A DNA stretch of 64,000 nt from Pseudorasbora parva (GCF_024679245.1 NC_090178.1:45083072-45147071), one strand, 5' to 3'. Counted from the stretch's first letter, positions 13,278 through 25,299 are shown. Translations and numbers: made by a program. The notes: generated from the sequence alone by a model not told the origin.

Positions 13278-13742
13278 GTGAGTGAGACTGCTTCAAATGT
13301 CTGTGTTTTTGCCTATGCTCATCAAGTAGCCCAAACATGATCACGTATAGTTAATTGATCAATGGAGCATGCGATGTGTAGTGCGTGTACATTTGTTTAG
13401 CTGGCCACTATATGTGTAACTTTATGTTTGTGTATTGTAAAAGCACTCCAAACAACAATACACAAAGAGGGGGGAAATATGTTGAACTAAATAAGCGCGC
13501 TTCTTCAGTCAAATGCGCTACTATTCCGTGTCTTTCTATGTAAACACAAACTTAACCTGCCGTTCAAAACCAGTCCGCTTACTGTCTACACAAACCACGC
13601 GTAAACACACACACACACGTGCACAACTGCACTTCCCACATGTACACCTTCAAAGACAAAAATACGACGATATAATTCAAGTATAAATATGTAAATAACA
13701 CAAGCCGCTAAGCATATTATATAGTTAGTGTATAACTTGTAC

Positions 13743-13852
13743 CACATAGAGACGTCCTGCTCTAGTCGTTTTTGCTGCTGCTCCTGTTCAACTGCAGCCT
13801 CTGGGTCTGATTCCAGATCATAGATGTATGGCTGTATCTGATTAAAAGCCAT
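13743..13852 (-). pseudogene. First exon resembling P2X7-type zinc-cysteine-domain (ZCD) proteins
   Basis: The minus strand from ATG 13852 reads MAFNQIQPYIYDLESDPEA, then a Gln-rich stretch and RLEQDVSMW, ending at a GTACAAG donor. The order 'QPY-[IM]-[YF]-x-P/L-E-S-D ... Q-D-V-S-x-W' matches, from memory, the N-terminal leader just before the zinc-coordinating cysteine domain shared by the P2X7 receptor tail and many fish proteins annotated 'P2X purinoceptor 7-like'. The cysteine domain itself would be on the next exon, which is absent here. Identification is by memory only and needs a search. Confidence 0.5.
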
Positions 13853-14143
13853 ATTTTTATTTTGAATAAAGTTTTTTTCCCGCTGTTAGGGATGACACAG
13901 CTTTACGACGCACTCGACTCAACACAATAGCAGCAGCGAGCACACGTCATTATTTAGCTCCGCTCACACGACACGCCCCCACCCGCTCGGCTTTTTTCGG
14001 AAAGACTCGGAACAGCGCATCTTTCTTATATAATTATAAAAAAAATAAAGACTTTTCGGAGATATGCAGGATGCAATGCTACTCTATAGGTACTCAAGAT
14101 TGACATGACACTGTCTGAAACTGAGTGTTTCACCCCCCTTTAA

Positions 14144-15092
14144 AAGGTTAGTTCTCCCAAAAATATTAATTATATCAGAATTTGCTCACCCTCAAGCCAT
14201 CCTAGGTGTATATGACTTTCTTTTTTCAGTCACACACAATCTTCCAAGCTTTATTTTTCTAAGCTTTCTAAGATTTTGTTGAAACAAAAAAGTACATCCA
14301 TCCATCATGAAAGTACTCCACACGACTCAAGGGGTTAATAAAGGCCTTCTGAAACGAAGCCATGCGTTTTTGTAAGAGCAATATCCATATTTATACCGTT
14401 ATAATCTCTGGCCTGGAAATCACTGGCCTCCAGTGATGGCCGTACGTGAGTCTAGTTCCGGTAGAAGAGTGACCTCTGACCTGATGCATGATGTAGGATA
14501 TAGGTGAGAATAGATGCCTCCCACGGTTTTAAACAAACTCAAGCTCCTCCCATATTTCTCTTTCTTGTTTTATACTTCTAATTTGGGAGCTGTTTTGTTT
14601 TGCTCTATCTTCTGCGCTTTCATGTTTAACAGGATGACATACGAAGAGCCGTTACCAGAAGCCAGTGATTCTCTCCTCCTCCATTGACATCCATTAAAAA
14701 AGGCGTCTGGTCTCCCTCCCCGCGTACTGCAGCATTATAATTTTTTGTACTAACCTTGTAGACTTGCTTTGGGTCCATGCACACTCTAATGAGAACTCTA
14801 ATGAGAACTACAAACACTAATAACATTTTTTTTAAATTTGTGAGACCGACCTGATGTGTGAGAACGTTAAGTAGAGCCTCAGATATAGTGATTAATAATC
14901 AGAATCTAACCTGACAAAAATATTTATTTAATGTTATCCACATTATATTTCATCTGCAACAGCATTTGTGCACTTTTATAAAGATGTGTTTGGTCATTAA
15001 GTTTTAAATGCATCAATATACAAACACATGAAAGACCCACGACTGGCAGAAAAACGTGTTACATTTCTCTCCAAAACAGAATTGCATTTTGT
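14144..15092. other. No gene; repeat-like
   Basis: 14144-14250 (AAGGTTAGTTCTCCCAAAAA, GCTCACCCTCA) resembles the GGTTAGTTCACCC MITE family seen at 38667 and 43164. The remainder has no recognisable coding sequence. Confidence 0.5.
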
Positions 15093-15362
15093 GGTCACAC
15101 TTTAGACTAGGGTCCAATTGTCCCTATTAACTAACTATTAAGTACAACTTTTGCCTCTATAAACCTCTAATTACTGCTACTTTAATAGTTAGTAAGGTAG
15201 TTGTTAAGTTAAGGTATTGGGTGGATTAAGGGATGTAGAATATGGCCATGCAGAATAAGGCATTACTACTTGTTTTAAAAGTACTAATAAACAGATAATA
15301 TCCTAGTAATGTGCAACTACGAACACTAGGTGAGAATCTGACCCTAAACTAAAGCGTTACCC
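15093..15362. mobile_element. MITE (GGTCACACTTTAG, same family as 12122)
   Basis: Left end GGTCACACTTTAGACTAGGG, right end CCCTAAACTAAAGCGTTACC, inverted. Internal ATTGGGTGGATTAAGGGATG is the reverse of the 12122 copy. Confidence 0.8.
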
Positions 15363-15825
15363 ATTTTGTAAACAGAAATAATATCAACCATTATTTTTCT
15401 TATTAAAAAAATCAATTCAAACAAACTCAATTAAGATAAAACACACTAAACTGAACGATTAGCACTTGATATAAAGATGCCCGGTCAAATTTACTTCATT
15501 CATAAAAATGTACTTTTCGGAAAAATTAATCAAAAGGGCATGTCTGGGTACCGTTTTGCACTTGGTATACTGTGAAACCATCTGTGGTCTTGGCTCAGAG
15601 TGCTGGGAACTTGGCCTGATCTGGCTTACTATATTGAATTTATGATGGCTGTTAGACCTTATGGGGGGGTCAACAGGATTTTTTTAGTTTTATGAAAAAA
15701 ATTCCTGTGGATTCTATGCCATATGTTTGCTATGAACCTAAGTCTGTAAATCTAACAGCATGTTAGCTCTCTCTTAGGTGAATCAAACCAGCATTTATTA
15801 AACATCTATACTGTGAGAGCAATCT

Positions 15826-15828
<3 letters not shown>
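15363..15828. other. No gene recognised
   Basis: Intergenic AT-rich sequence between a MITE and the (AT)n tract; no features seen. Confidence 0.5.

Positions 15829-15916
<88 letters not shown>
15829..15916. repeat. (AT)n microsatellite
   Basis: About 44 AT units. Confidence 0.97.
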
Positions 15917-15919
<3 letters not shown>

Positions 15920-16614
15920 GAAAAATCTGATAATGTAAATATATATAAAAATATATATATCTCTACAAATATTTTCATAATTGTCTTTAATCTGCAGCCA
16001 CGGCTAAACGTTTCAGGCCAAATGAAAAGTGAACATTTGCTCTCAATTATTCTGTGCTGTTTTATGTGGCCATTAAGGAAAAATATTGCAGAACTGTACA
16101 CCAGAGAACATGTGATATGTGAATGTAACACTAATAAGTAACACACATAAGTAATGGTGCAGCTGTTAGGTGTCTTCTTTACATTTGGTGTGTTTAGATC
16201 TCCACTTTATAGTATATACAGACACAGTGTTTGTATACATATAACTTGGTGTTAGTTTAAAATCTTAGAGGGCGCATGGGGAACTCAGTTGATGGTGAAT
16301 TCAACATTTTAAATGGAGTCTAAAACTATAGTTTGGGAGGTGCATGATTATAATTCTCCAAATTACAATGGAAAGATATATTACCTCTCTCAAAAATGCT
16401 CGGGGCCTGACTATATGCTGATGTGTTGTGAAACTTTTTTTATGCACTAGTTTACCAATCTGCTGCTGTGAAGTAAGTAACACATGGCAAGACATGGCCC
16501 CCTTCACCAGCAATTTAGCATTTATTTTGTTTCAATGTAGTTCCAACATCGCCTCCTTGTCTTCCACTAAATCATTTTTTATTTTCAGTTTGTCTCCTCA
16601 ACTATTGCAGGGAC
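15917..16614. other. No gene recognised
   Basis: AT-rich intergenic sequence; no recognisable domain or repeat. Confidence 0.5.
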
Positions 16615-16887
16615 TCACTTTATATTAGGTGGCATTATGTACTTACTTAAAAAAAAATTAAATGTACTTATTGTGTTCATAATGTATTGCAAAACCCTTT
16701 TGCTGATATTGAGGTGGGATACAGGTAAAGTTAGGGTCAGGTGTGGTGGTGTGGGTCAGTTTAAGTGTAGGGTTAGGTGTAAGGGAAGTGTCAACAGTGT
16801 AAATATAAATGTAACTACATAAATTGATTACAGATGTAATTACATGCAGGTATTTTTTAAATGTAAGTACAATGTAAAAACATGCAG
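16615..16887. mobile_element. Palindromic MITE (CACTTTATATTAGGTGGC family)
   Basis: CACTTTATATTAGGTGGCAT and TATGTACTTAC at the left are answered by ATGTAAGTACAATGTAAAAA at the right. The centre has GGTAAAGTTAGGGTCAGGTG-like sequence. Common in cyprinids. Confidence 0.65.
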
Positions 16888-16889
16888 TT

Positions 16890-17235
16890 GTAGTCAGACT
16901 TATTGGCAGTGGTGAACCAGACCATGTACACCCTTTCATGGAAGTGGTATTCCCTGGTGGCTGTGGATCTTTCAGCAGAATAATGTGCCCTGGTTCAGGA
17001 ATGGTTTGAGGTGAGAATTTGAAGTGTTGACTTGGCCTCCAAATCAATCGAGCATCTGTTGGATGTGCTGAACAAACAAGTCCAATCCATGGAGGCCCCA
17101 CCTCGCAACTTAAATGACTTAAAGGATCTGCTGCTAACATCTTAGTGTCAGATACCCCCGCACACCTTCAGGGGTCTAGTGGAGTCCATGCCTCGATGGG
17201 TCAGGGCTGTTTTGGCAGCAAAAGGCAATACTGTC
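16890..17235 (+). pseudogene. Tc1-like transposase C-terminal fragment
   Basis: Translating about 17020 onward gives LTWPPN, a deletion, then SIEHLLDVLNKQVQSMEAPP, RNLNDLKDLLLTS and a stop, followed by QIPPHTFRGLVESMPRWVRA and VLAAKG. WPPN...IEHL..V is the DDE-region C-terminus of a Tc1-like transposase. About 13 nt covering the SPDLNP stretch are missing and a TAG interrupts it. Confidence 0.8.
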
Positions 17236-19199
17236 CATTGCCCGCCTCACTTCTAACTCGGCCATGTTCCAAAGCTACTCAACTTGAGCTATGAAGAGCT
17301 CTCTACAGAATGAACTTGCGTCAAATCCTTACCACTCTACAAATCTCTCAGGTGGCAATGGCATCCAAGAATCAAATGTTTGTTTTATACCATTTCTAAG
17401 CAGGTTTCCCAAATCCTACACATGAATAATTCACACACTAGCAAATTTGCAGAAGTTCTATACCTGCTCAATGCATTCAGTTAACCCACAAAAACTCTTT
17501 GTAACTTTCACTCCCTCACTACACTTGCACTGTCTCTGCTACTTTCTTCCTCATTTGTTTTCACATTTACAATTCTGCATTTCCTTTGCATGCTAGTTCT
17601 GTGTATGCTGGTCGTTTATGCAAGACTGGTGTTTGAGATATGGAATATTATTATTTTTTGGTTGTGTGGTTTGTGTGTCAATGTGTCATTTTTAACCAAA
17701 AAAGTTACGAACTGCAAGGTATTATAAGTGTTTGAATTAACCAATTCTTTCCCTCAAATCTTTCAGTCTATCTTTCACTCGGTTGTATGGATATTCTTCC
17801 AGAAATCTTAGAGCATATTATGCCATAGATGTTTTCATTTTTAAGTGAACTAACCCTTTTATTATATTAGAGTTGGCTACTTTAGCTACAATCAACTAAG
17901 GTTCTTTATTGTATGCTACAGAGCTTGATTCAAATATATTTCGGAAGACATCCAGGAAAACTAGTTAATCTCTATTACTGATTATACAAACACTTAAATG
18001 CATTAATGTGTTAATGTGCCCGGAGTCCGTTTTAGAACAGAAAAAGTCTGTGCGACATGCTTATCATTGGGGAAAGAGTTCAGCTTGTGTCTTTATGCAA
18101 CAGCTGCAGTTCAACAAAATACCCAAGCAGGCCTGTGTGTGTTTAGTGTGGGTGTTGATGCTGACAGGGCTCATTACGTTTCTCTGCCATCACTTTAACA
18201 TGTTCCTTACATCAGCAAAAGCTAGGGAGGCTTTTACACTGCAGATGAACCTGCGTGTTGTTCTTCAATTAAATCCCGGTAAGGAATGCCGTACCAGGAG
18301 TTCACCATGTCTCCCTGTTCACGTCATTTCACCGCTGAAGGAACTTCCCCAATCTAGCATCTCTTTTTTTCGCGCTCTTTTCTTTCTTCCTCCTCAGTGT
18401 AACTCTCTCCATTATTATGCAATGCGTTTACAAGCTGTGTCTTGATCTGCAGCAGCTCATGTTATCGTTATGACTCCCTTGGAAATGGGGCCCAGACAAA
18501 ATATTTTCACAGAAAGCATGTGAGACATCTTAAAGGACTCCAACTGGCCTTTAGGATTAAAGAGCAGAGTTTGTGAGGGTGGATCAGTAGTTAAAACATT
18601 GGGTAGGGTCAGTCCTGTGAGATCAAGAGACAGCATAGTAGATGCATCCAGTCCCAAGAGAACAGGTTCGGATACTCTGCCTTAATTTCCCTTACCAATC
18701 TTTTGAGACTTTGCTTTTTATTCAAAGTGCAGCTGTGAGCATTACACTTGTGGATACTCATGGTGTGAATTATCTAAATGTGTCCTCCAATCTGTCTCAG
18801 AAACTATCAGGACCAATACAGAGACATAATAAGCCCAGACTTAGACTACTGGACAAGGTGACAGATAAACCTGGGGGACAGACCTTGGCTGGAGTGAAGC
18901 TCTAAATGAGGCTCTCAGAGATCACTTATTAAAAACACTCTCTGACACAACTAATCACTTTACAGTTGACAGGTATTACACTGTAACTTGACTGTGAGCA
19001 GTTGTAATGATTTGATAACAAAAAGTCAACATTTCTGAATATTAAATTATTTGGCAGTAGAAAAGCAAGAATCTGCATTTCGGAGAAACCATGCATTCAA
19101 AACTGTGGAAAGGCACAAATCAGGAGTATGAGTATTAGACATCCCAATGGCATTGGGAGATTGAACAGTTTGGGTTTACAGTTTACAGAATATATGGAT
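17236..19199. other. No gene recognised
   Basis: A 145-codon open frame lies at 18008-18445 (MLMCPESVLEQKK...), with no recognisable domain, no splice context and an overlapping out-of-frame ORF; not called a gene. No repeats identified with confidence. Confidence 0.5.
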
Positions 19200-20815
19200 T
19201 CACCTTTCCCCAAATGAAAGTAGGAAAATTATCAAAAGTTTATCAAAAACGTTATCTCATCTATTACTTATCCTCATGTTGGTCCAAACCCGTAAGACTT
19301 TCATTCATCTTTGGAACACAAATGAAGATTTTTTGTTGTTACAGAAGCTCAAACGTGCTGCGTAACTCAAGAATGATCCTCATTGGTTGTTGCTGAAGCT
19401 CAAATGTGGCACATAACACAAGAATGAACCTCATTGGTTCTTACTGAAGCTCAAATGTGGCGCGTAACACAAGAATGAACCTCATTGGTTCTTGCTGAAG
19501 CTCAAACATGCTGCGTAACACGAGAATTAACCTCATTGGTTCTTCCTGAAGCTCAAACGAGATGCGTAACATGAGAATGAACCTCATTGGTTCTTCCTGA
19601 AGCTCAAACGTGCTGCATAACACAAGAATGAACCTCATTGGTTCTTGCTGAAGCTCATACGTGCTGCGTAACACGAGAATGAACCTCATCGGTTCTTGCT
19701 GAAGCTCAAACGTGCTGCGTAACACGAGAATGAACCTCATTGGTTCTTGCTGAAGCTCGTACATGCTGCGTAACACGAGAATGAACCTCATTGGTTCTTG
19801 CAGAAGCTCAAACGTGCTGCGTAACTCGAGAATGAACCTCATTGGTTCTTACTGAAGCTCAAACGTGCTGCGTAACACGAGAATGAACCTCATCGGTTCT
19901 TACTGAAGCTCAAACGTGCTGCGTAACACGAGAATGAACCTCATTGGTTCTTACTGAAGCTCAAACGTGCAGCGAAACACAAGAATGAACCTCATTGGTT
20001 CTTACTGAAGCTCAAACGTGCAGCGAAACACAAGAATGAACCTCATCGGTTCTTACTGAAGCTCAAATGTGATGCGTAACACGAGAATGAACCTCATTGG
20101 TTCTTGCTGAAGCTCAAACGTGCTGCGTAACACAAGAATGAACCTCATTGGTTCTTGCTGAAGCTCATACGTGCTGCGTAACACGAGAATGAACCTCATT
20201 GGTTCTTGCTGAAGCTCAAACGTGCTGCGTAACACAAGAATGAACCTCATTGGTTCTTGCTGAAGCTCATACGTGCTGCGTAACACGAGAATGAACCTCA
20301 TTGGTACTTGCTGAAGCTCGAACGTGCTGCGTAACACGAGAATGAACTTCATTGGTTCTTACTGAAGCTCAAACGTGATGCGTAACACGAGAATGAACCT
20401 CATTGGTTCTTACTGAAGCTCAAACGTGATTTGTAACACGAGAATGAACCTCATTGGTTCTTGCAAGTCAAGTGAACATCTTAAGCTTCCATTTAACATA
20501 ACTGATGTGTGAGTTGAAGAAAGTTTATATGTGAATAAAAGCCTGAAATTAATTCATCATATAAGCCGATCATGACTCTTGAAAATATTTTATCTTAACC
20601 ACTTAATGCAGTATTAGTTTTATAATCTCTCTATGAACTTTTTGAAGCATACGTTTTTTAGCTGTCAATGGAGGGTCAGAAAACTCTCAGAATTCATTAT
20701 AAAATTATTGTGTGTCACAAAGATGAATGAAAGTCTTACAGATTTGGAACAACATCACGGTGAGTAATTGATGACAGACCGTTTGTGTTTGAGTCAACTA
20801 TCCCTTTGAATAAGC
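19200..20815. mobile_element. Foldback MITE carrying an expanded minisatellite
   Basis: Left arm (TTACTTATCCTCATGTTGGT, CCGTAAGACTTTCATTCATC, near 19263-19330) is mirrored at 20720-20790 (GATGAATGAAAGTCTTACAG, GGTGAGTAATTGATGACAG). The unique inner part 20463-20700 (GTGAATAAAAGCCTGAAATT) is shared with the element at 38667-39367. The 22-unit array lies between left arm and inner part. Confidence 0.8.
19341..20462. repeat. Minisatellite: exactly 22 tandem copies of a 51-bp unit
   Basis: Unit starts at ACAGAAGCTC/GCTGAAGCTC and ends CCTCATTGGTTCTT. Unit starts fall at 19341, 19392, 19443 and so on to 20412, each exactly 51 apart, so 22 x 51 = 1122 with no indel. Sixteen units contain ACGTG (units 1, 6-8, 10-14, 16-22). 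Nearly all contain ATTGG, an inverted CCAAT. Because 51 is divisible by three, the minus strand shows long open frames of a 17-residue repeat; whether unit position 1 is A or G decides whether a TAA stop appears. Confidence 0.97.
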
Positions 20816-21312
20816 AAAAAACTGGTCATTGTCTATTTACAGTCTCAGTCTGACTGTTTGATGCATATTACACTTTTTTAAAGTCGTCATCTGATTGGAT
20901 GAATTCGACCGGATGTCCGCAAGATGTGTGTGTTGCGTTCTTTACCGGTTAACCTGTAAACAAATGTCGTGACGCCAAACTCCCCCATGGAAGAAGAACC
21001 CCGTCGTGTTTATAACTGTGACAATGAGCACTTATCAGGATCAACTAAACGCTGGATTTTCAAAAGCATGTGAAGTTCACGGCTCCATTGCTGCAGTAAA
21101 CTTGCAAAACATTCTTAAATGAATAATTTATTGATGTATGATGGTCTGTTATTGCAGGGACATCAACTTAAAATGTTCACACCCCTAAACATGATGTGGA
21201 ACCAAACGAACTGTTATTGGTTGCGCTACGTCTGTTAAATGTCCTCTTGGGCGGTCCTTGATTAATAAAAGCTGCGAGAGTCCAAACCTTCTGCCATCAG
21301 TCTGATGGTCTG
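20816..21312. other. No gene; probable older transposon sequence
   Basis: CpG-bearing non-coding sequence ending GTCTGATGGTCTGGCTACATG, into which the hAT element at 21321 inserted. No open frame of note. Confidence 0.45.
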
Positions 21313-21320
21313 GCTACATG

Positions 21321-22178
21321 CAGGGATGGGCAGTATTTCAAATACATGTATTTAAAATACGTATTTGAAATACAAAATACTATTTTGTATTTTGTATTTT
21401 AAAGCCTTTGGAAAAAATCAAATGTAATTTGTATTTAAATACATTTAAGATGAGTATTTTTGTATTTTCAAAATACTCAAAATACTTTGAGCCAGGCAAC
21501 CTCTTTATCAGGAGCTGTTTTCATGCATCTACTAGTTCAGACCAGACACGCCCCTCCCCCCAACATTCATTCAGGTGAGCCGCAGCTGTACAACCCTAGC
21601 CTGACAAGCCAGACCCACATCAAGATGTTTGGTCTGGAAACTCACCATTGACAGCTCAATCCGAGGGGCGGATAAACGGTTGTCTTTCAAACTCCCTCTG
21701 CACGCGATAGGATAGCGCTACAACCATCCAGAGCAATGTGAAGCGGAGCTCATTGATAGATTAAACATTCGCCGTATCCGGTCGGCAAAACTCTGAACAC
21801 ATCTTCCCTTTTTAAGAATGACTTCAGTGCCGTTCTTTGTTCTTTTTTCAGAGAAAAGCTTAACTCAAGTCTTCCAGAGTCACGGCCAAAGCTGATTCGA
21901 AAGACCGCCGTTCGCCAGCGTCTGTGTTTACTAGAAGCACGCAAACACAACTCTGCCGTCATTATGTTAAGCCCCGCCCACCGACTCTATACACGATGTG
22001 ATTGGCCCGACCAGAGTTTGGTTTTTACAGCTCAGAAGTGTATTGAGAGTTGCTAGACGGCACTCGTGGCAGATTAGATTTGCTGACTGATTTTGTATTT
22101 GTATTTAAATACATTTTTCCTCACAGTATTTTGTATTTGTATTTTAAATACATTTCCATGTATTTATGCCCATCTCTG
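21321..22178. mobile_element. hAT-type non-autonomous transposon with 8-bp target duplication
   Basis: Termini CAGGGATGGGCAGTATTTCA and ATTTATGCCCATCTCTG are inverted, and GCTACATG is duplicated at 21313-21320 and 22179-22186. An 8-bp duplication is the hAT signature. The arms are full of AAATAC/GTATTT. A second element occupies 21596-22080. Confidence 0.92.
21596..22080. mobile_element. Nested CTAGCCTGACAAGCC element, truncated copy
   Basis: Begins CTAGCCTGACAAGCCAGACC and matches the inverted sequence of 47007-47805 over nearly its whole length, including GTTTGGTCTGG, GATAGCGCTACAACC and CGATGTGATTGGCCC. It stops at GCAGATTAGATTTGCTG, about 45 bp short of the end seen in the other copy. 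Confidence 0.85.
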
Positions 22179-22794
22179 GCTACATGAGACTATTCTGTAT
22201 GTGACAATGTATTCTGTATGTGACATCAATATGAAATGCATTCAAAGATATAGACTCTGTGAAGTTTCAATAAAGAAAAGGTACAGAAAGAACTTTTTTT
22301 TTTCTTTCTAAATTTTGGTTTCAAGATGTCATGGTCCAGAAAATCACCCCACCCATGTAAACTGTGGCTGAGGACAACGGAGGACAGGAAGATTATTGTC
22401 CTTAAATGGACTAGTCAAAGACGCAACCTTAATCCAAACTTATCTGGTGTGACTTTAAAAGGATTCTGTACACTCTCATTCTTGTTACAACTCAGTTTTA
22501 TAAACTAAATAACTATGAAAATATGTCTATCTCTAACCATGCAAACTTAATAAAACCAAATGACTTTAATTCAAGCAAAATATGCTACCATTTGTGTTGA
22601 CTCTTGATATTTTCTCCTATTCAATTAGTGGGTTATATATCATTTATCTGAACACGTAATGATGTGCTTTCAAATACAAAATCCCTGATATGCACTCTTA
22701 AATACATAATGATATTTGTGTCGATTGGGGCATGTGATTTGCTGAATCATATGGGCATTTATTCTATTCATGTTACACAGTGTTGAAGAGACAC

Positions 22795-22990
22795 GGTTAC
22801 ACGTTATTTTAAGTTGTCTCTGTTTTACAGTGTAATTATACATTTAAGCATTGAGTAATAATAACTAACTACATATAGGGTTAGGATTAGGGTTGTTTTA
22901 GGGTATTTGCATGTAATTATGCATAATTTATAGTTATCCCTACAGTAACTCATGTAACGTGTAACAGAAACTGTAAAATAACGTGTTACC
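22795..22990. mobile_element. Short MITE (GGTTACACGTTATTTTA)
   Basis: GGTTACACGTTATTTTAAGT left and AAAATAACGTGTTACC right are inverted. Interior has GGGTTAGGATTAGGG. Confidence 0.8.
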
Positions 22991-24561
22991 AAACATAAGG
23001 ATGTATACAACATACATATTTAGACAAGAACATTAGTTGGTCTTAATTTGCAAACATTTTTTTCCTTTAGATGATCATGGTGAGCAGTGTCTACACAGTG
23101 CCCTCTATGGGTGAATCCAGATCAAGTACCTGTTCTGCTCAAACAAATAAACCCATTTAATACCTTCATATCAACACAAACTCTTTTTCTTCTCTACAAG
23201 CAAGATATTTTTTCACTAGAGTTCAACAAAAGATCTTATTGGAAGCATTCAGAAATATGACTTTGCCATACAGGCTGCGGCTGACTGTTGGATAACTCTT
23301 TAGAGACTCTTGTCCCCAAACATGCTTATTAAAGTTTTACTAAAAAGCTAATTCATTATATGAAATCTGTTTTTCTCTAGGATGACATTTATCAATGAAT
23401 ACCTGCTGTCATTGTGCCAAACCACGACTATATGGTTTAACATTTTAACATTCAGCAGCCCAAAAAGTTCCACAGCCCTATTACACTTTTCACTTGAGGA
23501 TCAAGTTATCGAGGATAAGGGCAGAACATAAAGAGAAGGAGCCTTTAAGTGACTGGTACCATAGTAACAGAGTAGAGTGCCTGACTTGGAGCACTGTGGG
23601 AGAGAAGGCCGTGACCCATATCTGTGTCGGGGAACATGGGGAATGAATTTGTGTGTGTGTGTGTGAGAAAGAGGACATGGTGATTTTGAAGGGAAATTAA
23701 ACTATGTCTAAATCTCCCATCTTTCTACTGGGGCGCCATCCTTGAGTCTTCCAGTTTGGCTGAATTAGATTTTCTCAGTAGCTTGTACTCATGGGAACTT
23801 GGAAGCCCTAGTATTACCCCCCTGCCACTTCCTACTGCCCGCCCCGAGGGAGTAAACACCAGCTCAAATTTTCATTCATCCATGTGCTCCAGGATAGGTT
23901 TTTTTTCTTCCTGCAGGTTTCAAAATGTGACAGGACTGCCAAGGACAGGTATCTGTGAGCACTGAGGACATCTGCGAAGACCTAAAACATTTCATGTTTA
24001 CACACACGTATTTAGAAGATCGAACGTAAAATAGGCATTATTCACAATGCACGGGAACTTGTAATATTAGAAGTCCTGTAAATATTATTGTGGTAGTTTG
24101 AATGTTTATCACAGGGATTCCTGTGTAATGCCTTAACAGTTAACTAACGGTTTGTGTAACCTCTGCATTACATTCATTAACCAGTTGGATTCTACATTAC
24201 CAGAATATTCCTTTAAAACAAGGTTGATTTTGAAACTTATGTTTCATGTTCAAGGACATTATGCATTTCATACTTATTTTTTTCTTCTTCTTTGGTAAAA
24301 CAAAGATAAATCTTGCTTTGCTGCACGTGACCTCTTATTTTGGTTTTCCATAGACAAATATGTTGTCAACCCATTTGAACTCTTGAAAAGCATCAAGGAA
24401 TTTGGTACGCTTACCCAGACTCTTGGCCATTCCAATATACTGTAATGGGCTATAGAGTTTCTCAATTATTATAAATTATAAGGAGCATTAAAGAAGAACC
24501 CCTTGCAGGACTTTTAATGAATGCCTGGTTAAAAACCTGATCTCACTGAAAGAGTTAATAT
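22991..24561. other. No gene recognised
   Basis: 1.6 kb, mostly low-copy looking; candidate regulatory DNA between the upstream repeats and vegfa. A short (GT)n sits at 23650. No coding signal. Confidence 0.5.
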
Positions 24562-24830
24562 TAACACTTTAGTTTAGGGTCAAATTCTCACTATTAACTA
24601 GTTGCTTATTATCATGCATATTACTATGATATTGGCTGTTTATTATTACTTATAAAGCACATGTTAATGCCTTATTCTGATGATCATATTCTACATTCCT
24701 TAATCGGCCAATACCTAAATTTAACAACTACCGCACTAACTATTAATAAGCAGTAATTATGAGTAAGGCAAAAGTTGTACTGTATGTAGTTAGTTAATAG
24801 CAAAAATTGGACCATAATCTAATGTGTGAC
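24562..24830. mobile_element. MITE (same family as 12122), about 1.3 kb upstream of the vegfa start codon
   Basis: TAACACTTTAGTTTAGGGTC left, GGACCATAATCTAATGTGTG right; internal CTATTAACTAGTTGCTTATT is shared with the 12122 and 15093 copies. Confidence 0.75.
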
Positions 24831-25299
24831 TGAGTCAGCATTAGTTCACATGAAAAAAACAATTTAAACCCTTGTTAAAGCAAAATCATTATTATTTCAG
24901 CATTTACTAATACATTATTAAAATCAAAAGTTGTCTGTTAATATTATTTGATGAGCTAGATGAACTAAGATTATTAAAGCTTCATAAATACTGAAATAAA
25001 TGTATTATTCATTGTTAGTTAGCTAATGCTCCTAATTGTGAAGCGTAACTTAATGTCCATAATGCCTAAATTTGCTTCTTAAAAAAAGACTAAAGATATC
25101 ATGAAGAGTCTCATCCCTCCTTTTAGGTCAAACTGGTCAAACTTGACCAAAACGAACTAGAAGATGTATGAGGAAATATTGGGACATACCTAGGATTTAA
25201 TGTAATAAAATAAAATAAAAAATAAAAAAAGCTTTTTTGGTCAAGTCAAACCCATTTCTGTATCTAAATGCACCAATGGCTTTATGCTGTAAATTTCCC

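Larger units (their letters stand above)
12678..14143. mobile_element. TTAA-flanked Kolobok-like element carrying exons on both strands
   Basis: Left end TTAAAGGGGGGGTGAAATGC, right end TGTTTCACCCCCCTTTAA, with the 4-bp TTAA at both edges. The superfamily call rests on TTAA plus a THAP-domain exon (13025-13277, plus strand), a combination known from Kolobok transposons. The minus strand near the right end holds a second first-exon-like segment (13743-13852). The two are convergent, each with its own splice donor, and the middle that should hold downstream exons is missing, so this is an internally deleted copy. A piggyBac-type mobiliser is an alternative. Confidence 0.75.

Noticed and set aside
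16658..17140. 160-codon minus-strand open frame
   Set aside because: It runs across a MITE and the antisense of a Tc1 transposase remnant.
18008..18445. 145-codon open frame as a gene
   Set aside because: No recognisable domain, no splice context, overlapping alternative frame; expected by chance in this much sequence.
19441..20352. Minus-strand open frames of a 17-residue repeat (MRFILVLRSTFELQQEP)
   Set aside because: They arise because the 51-bp DNA repeat is divisible by three; sister units switch to TAA with a single A/G change, and there is no promoter, splice or domain support.
19341..20462. Possible CRISPR-like array
   Set aside because: Units are contiguous tandem copies with no unique spacers, and the genome is a vertebrate.
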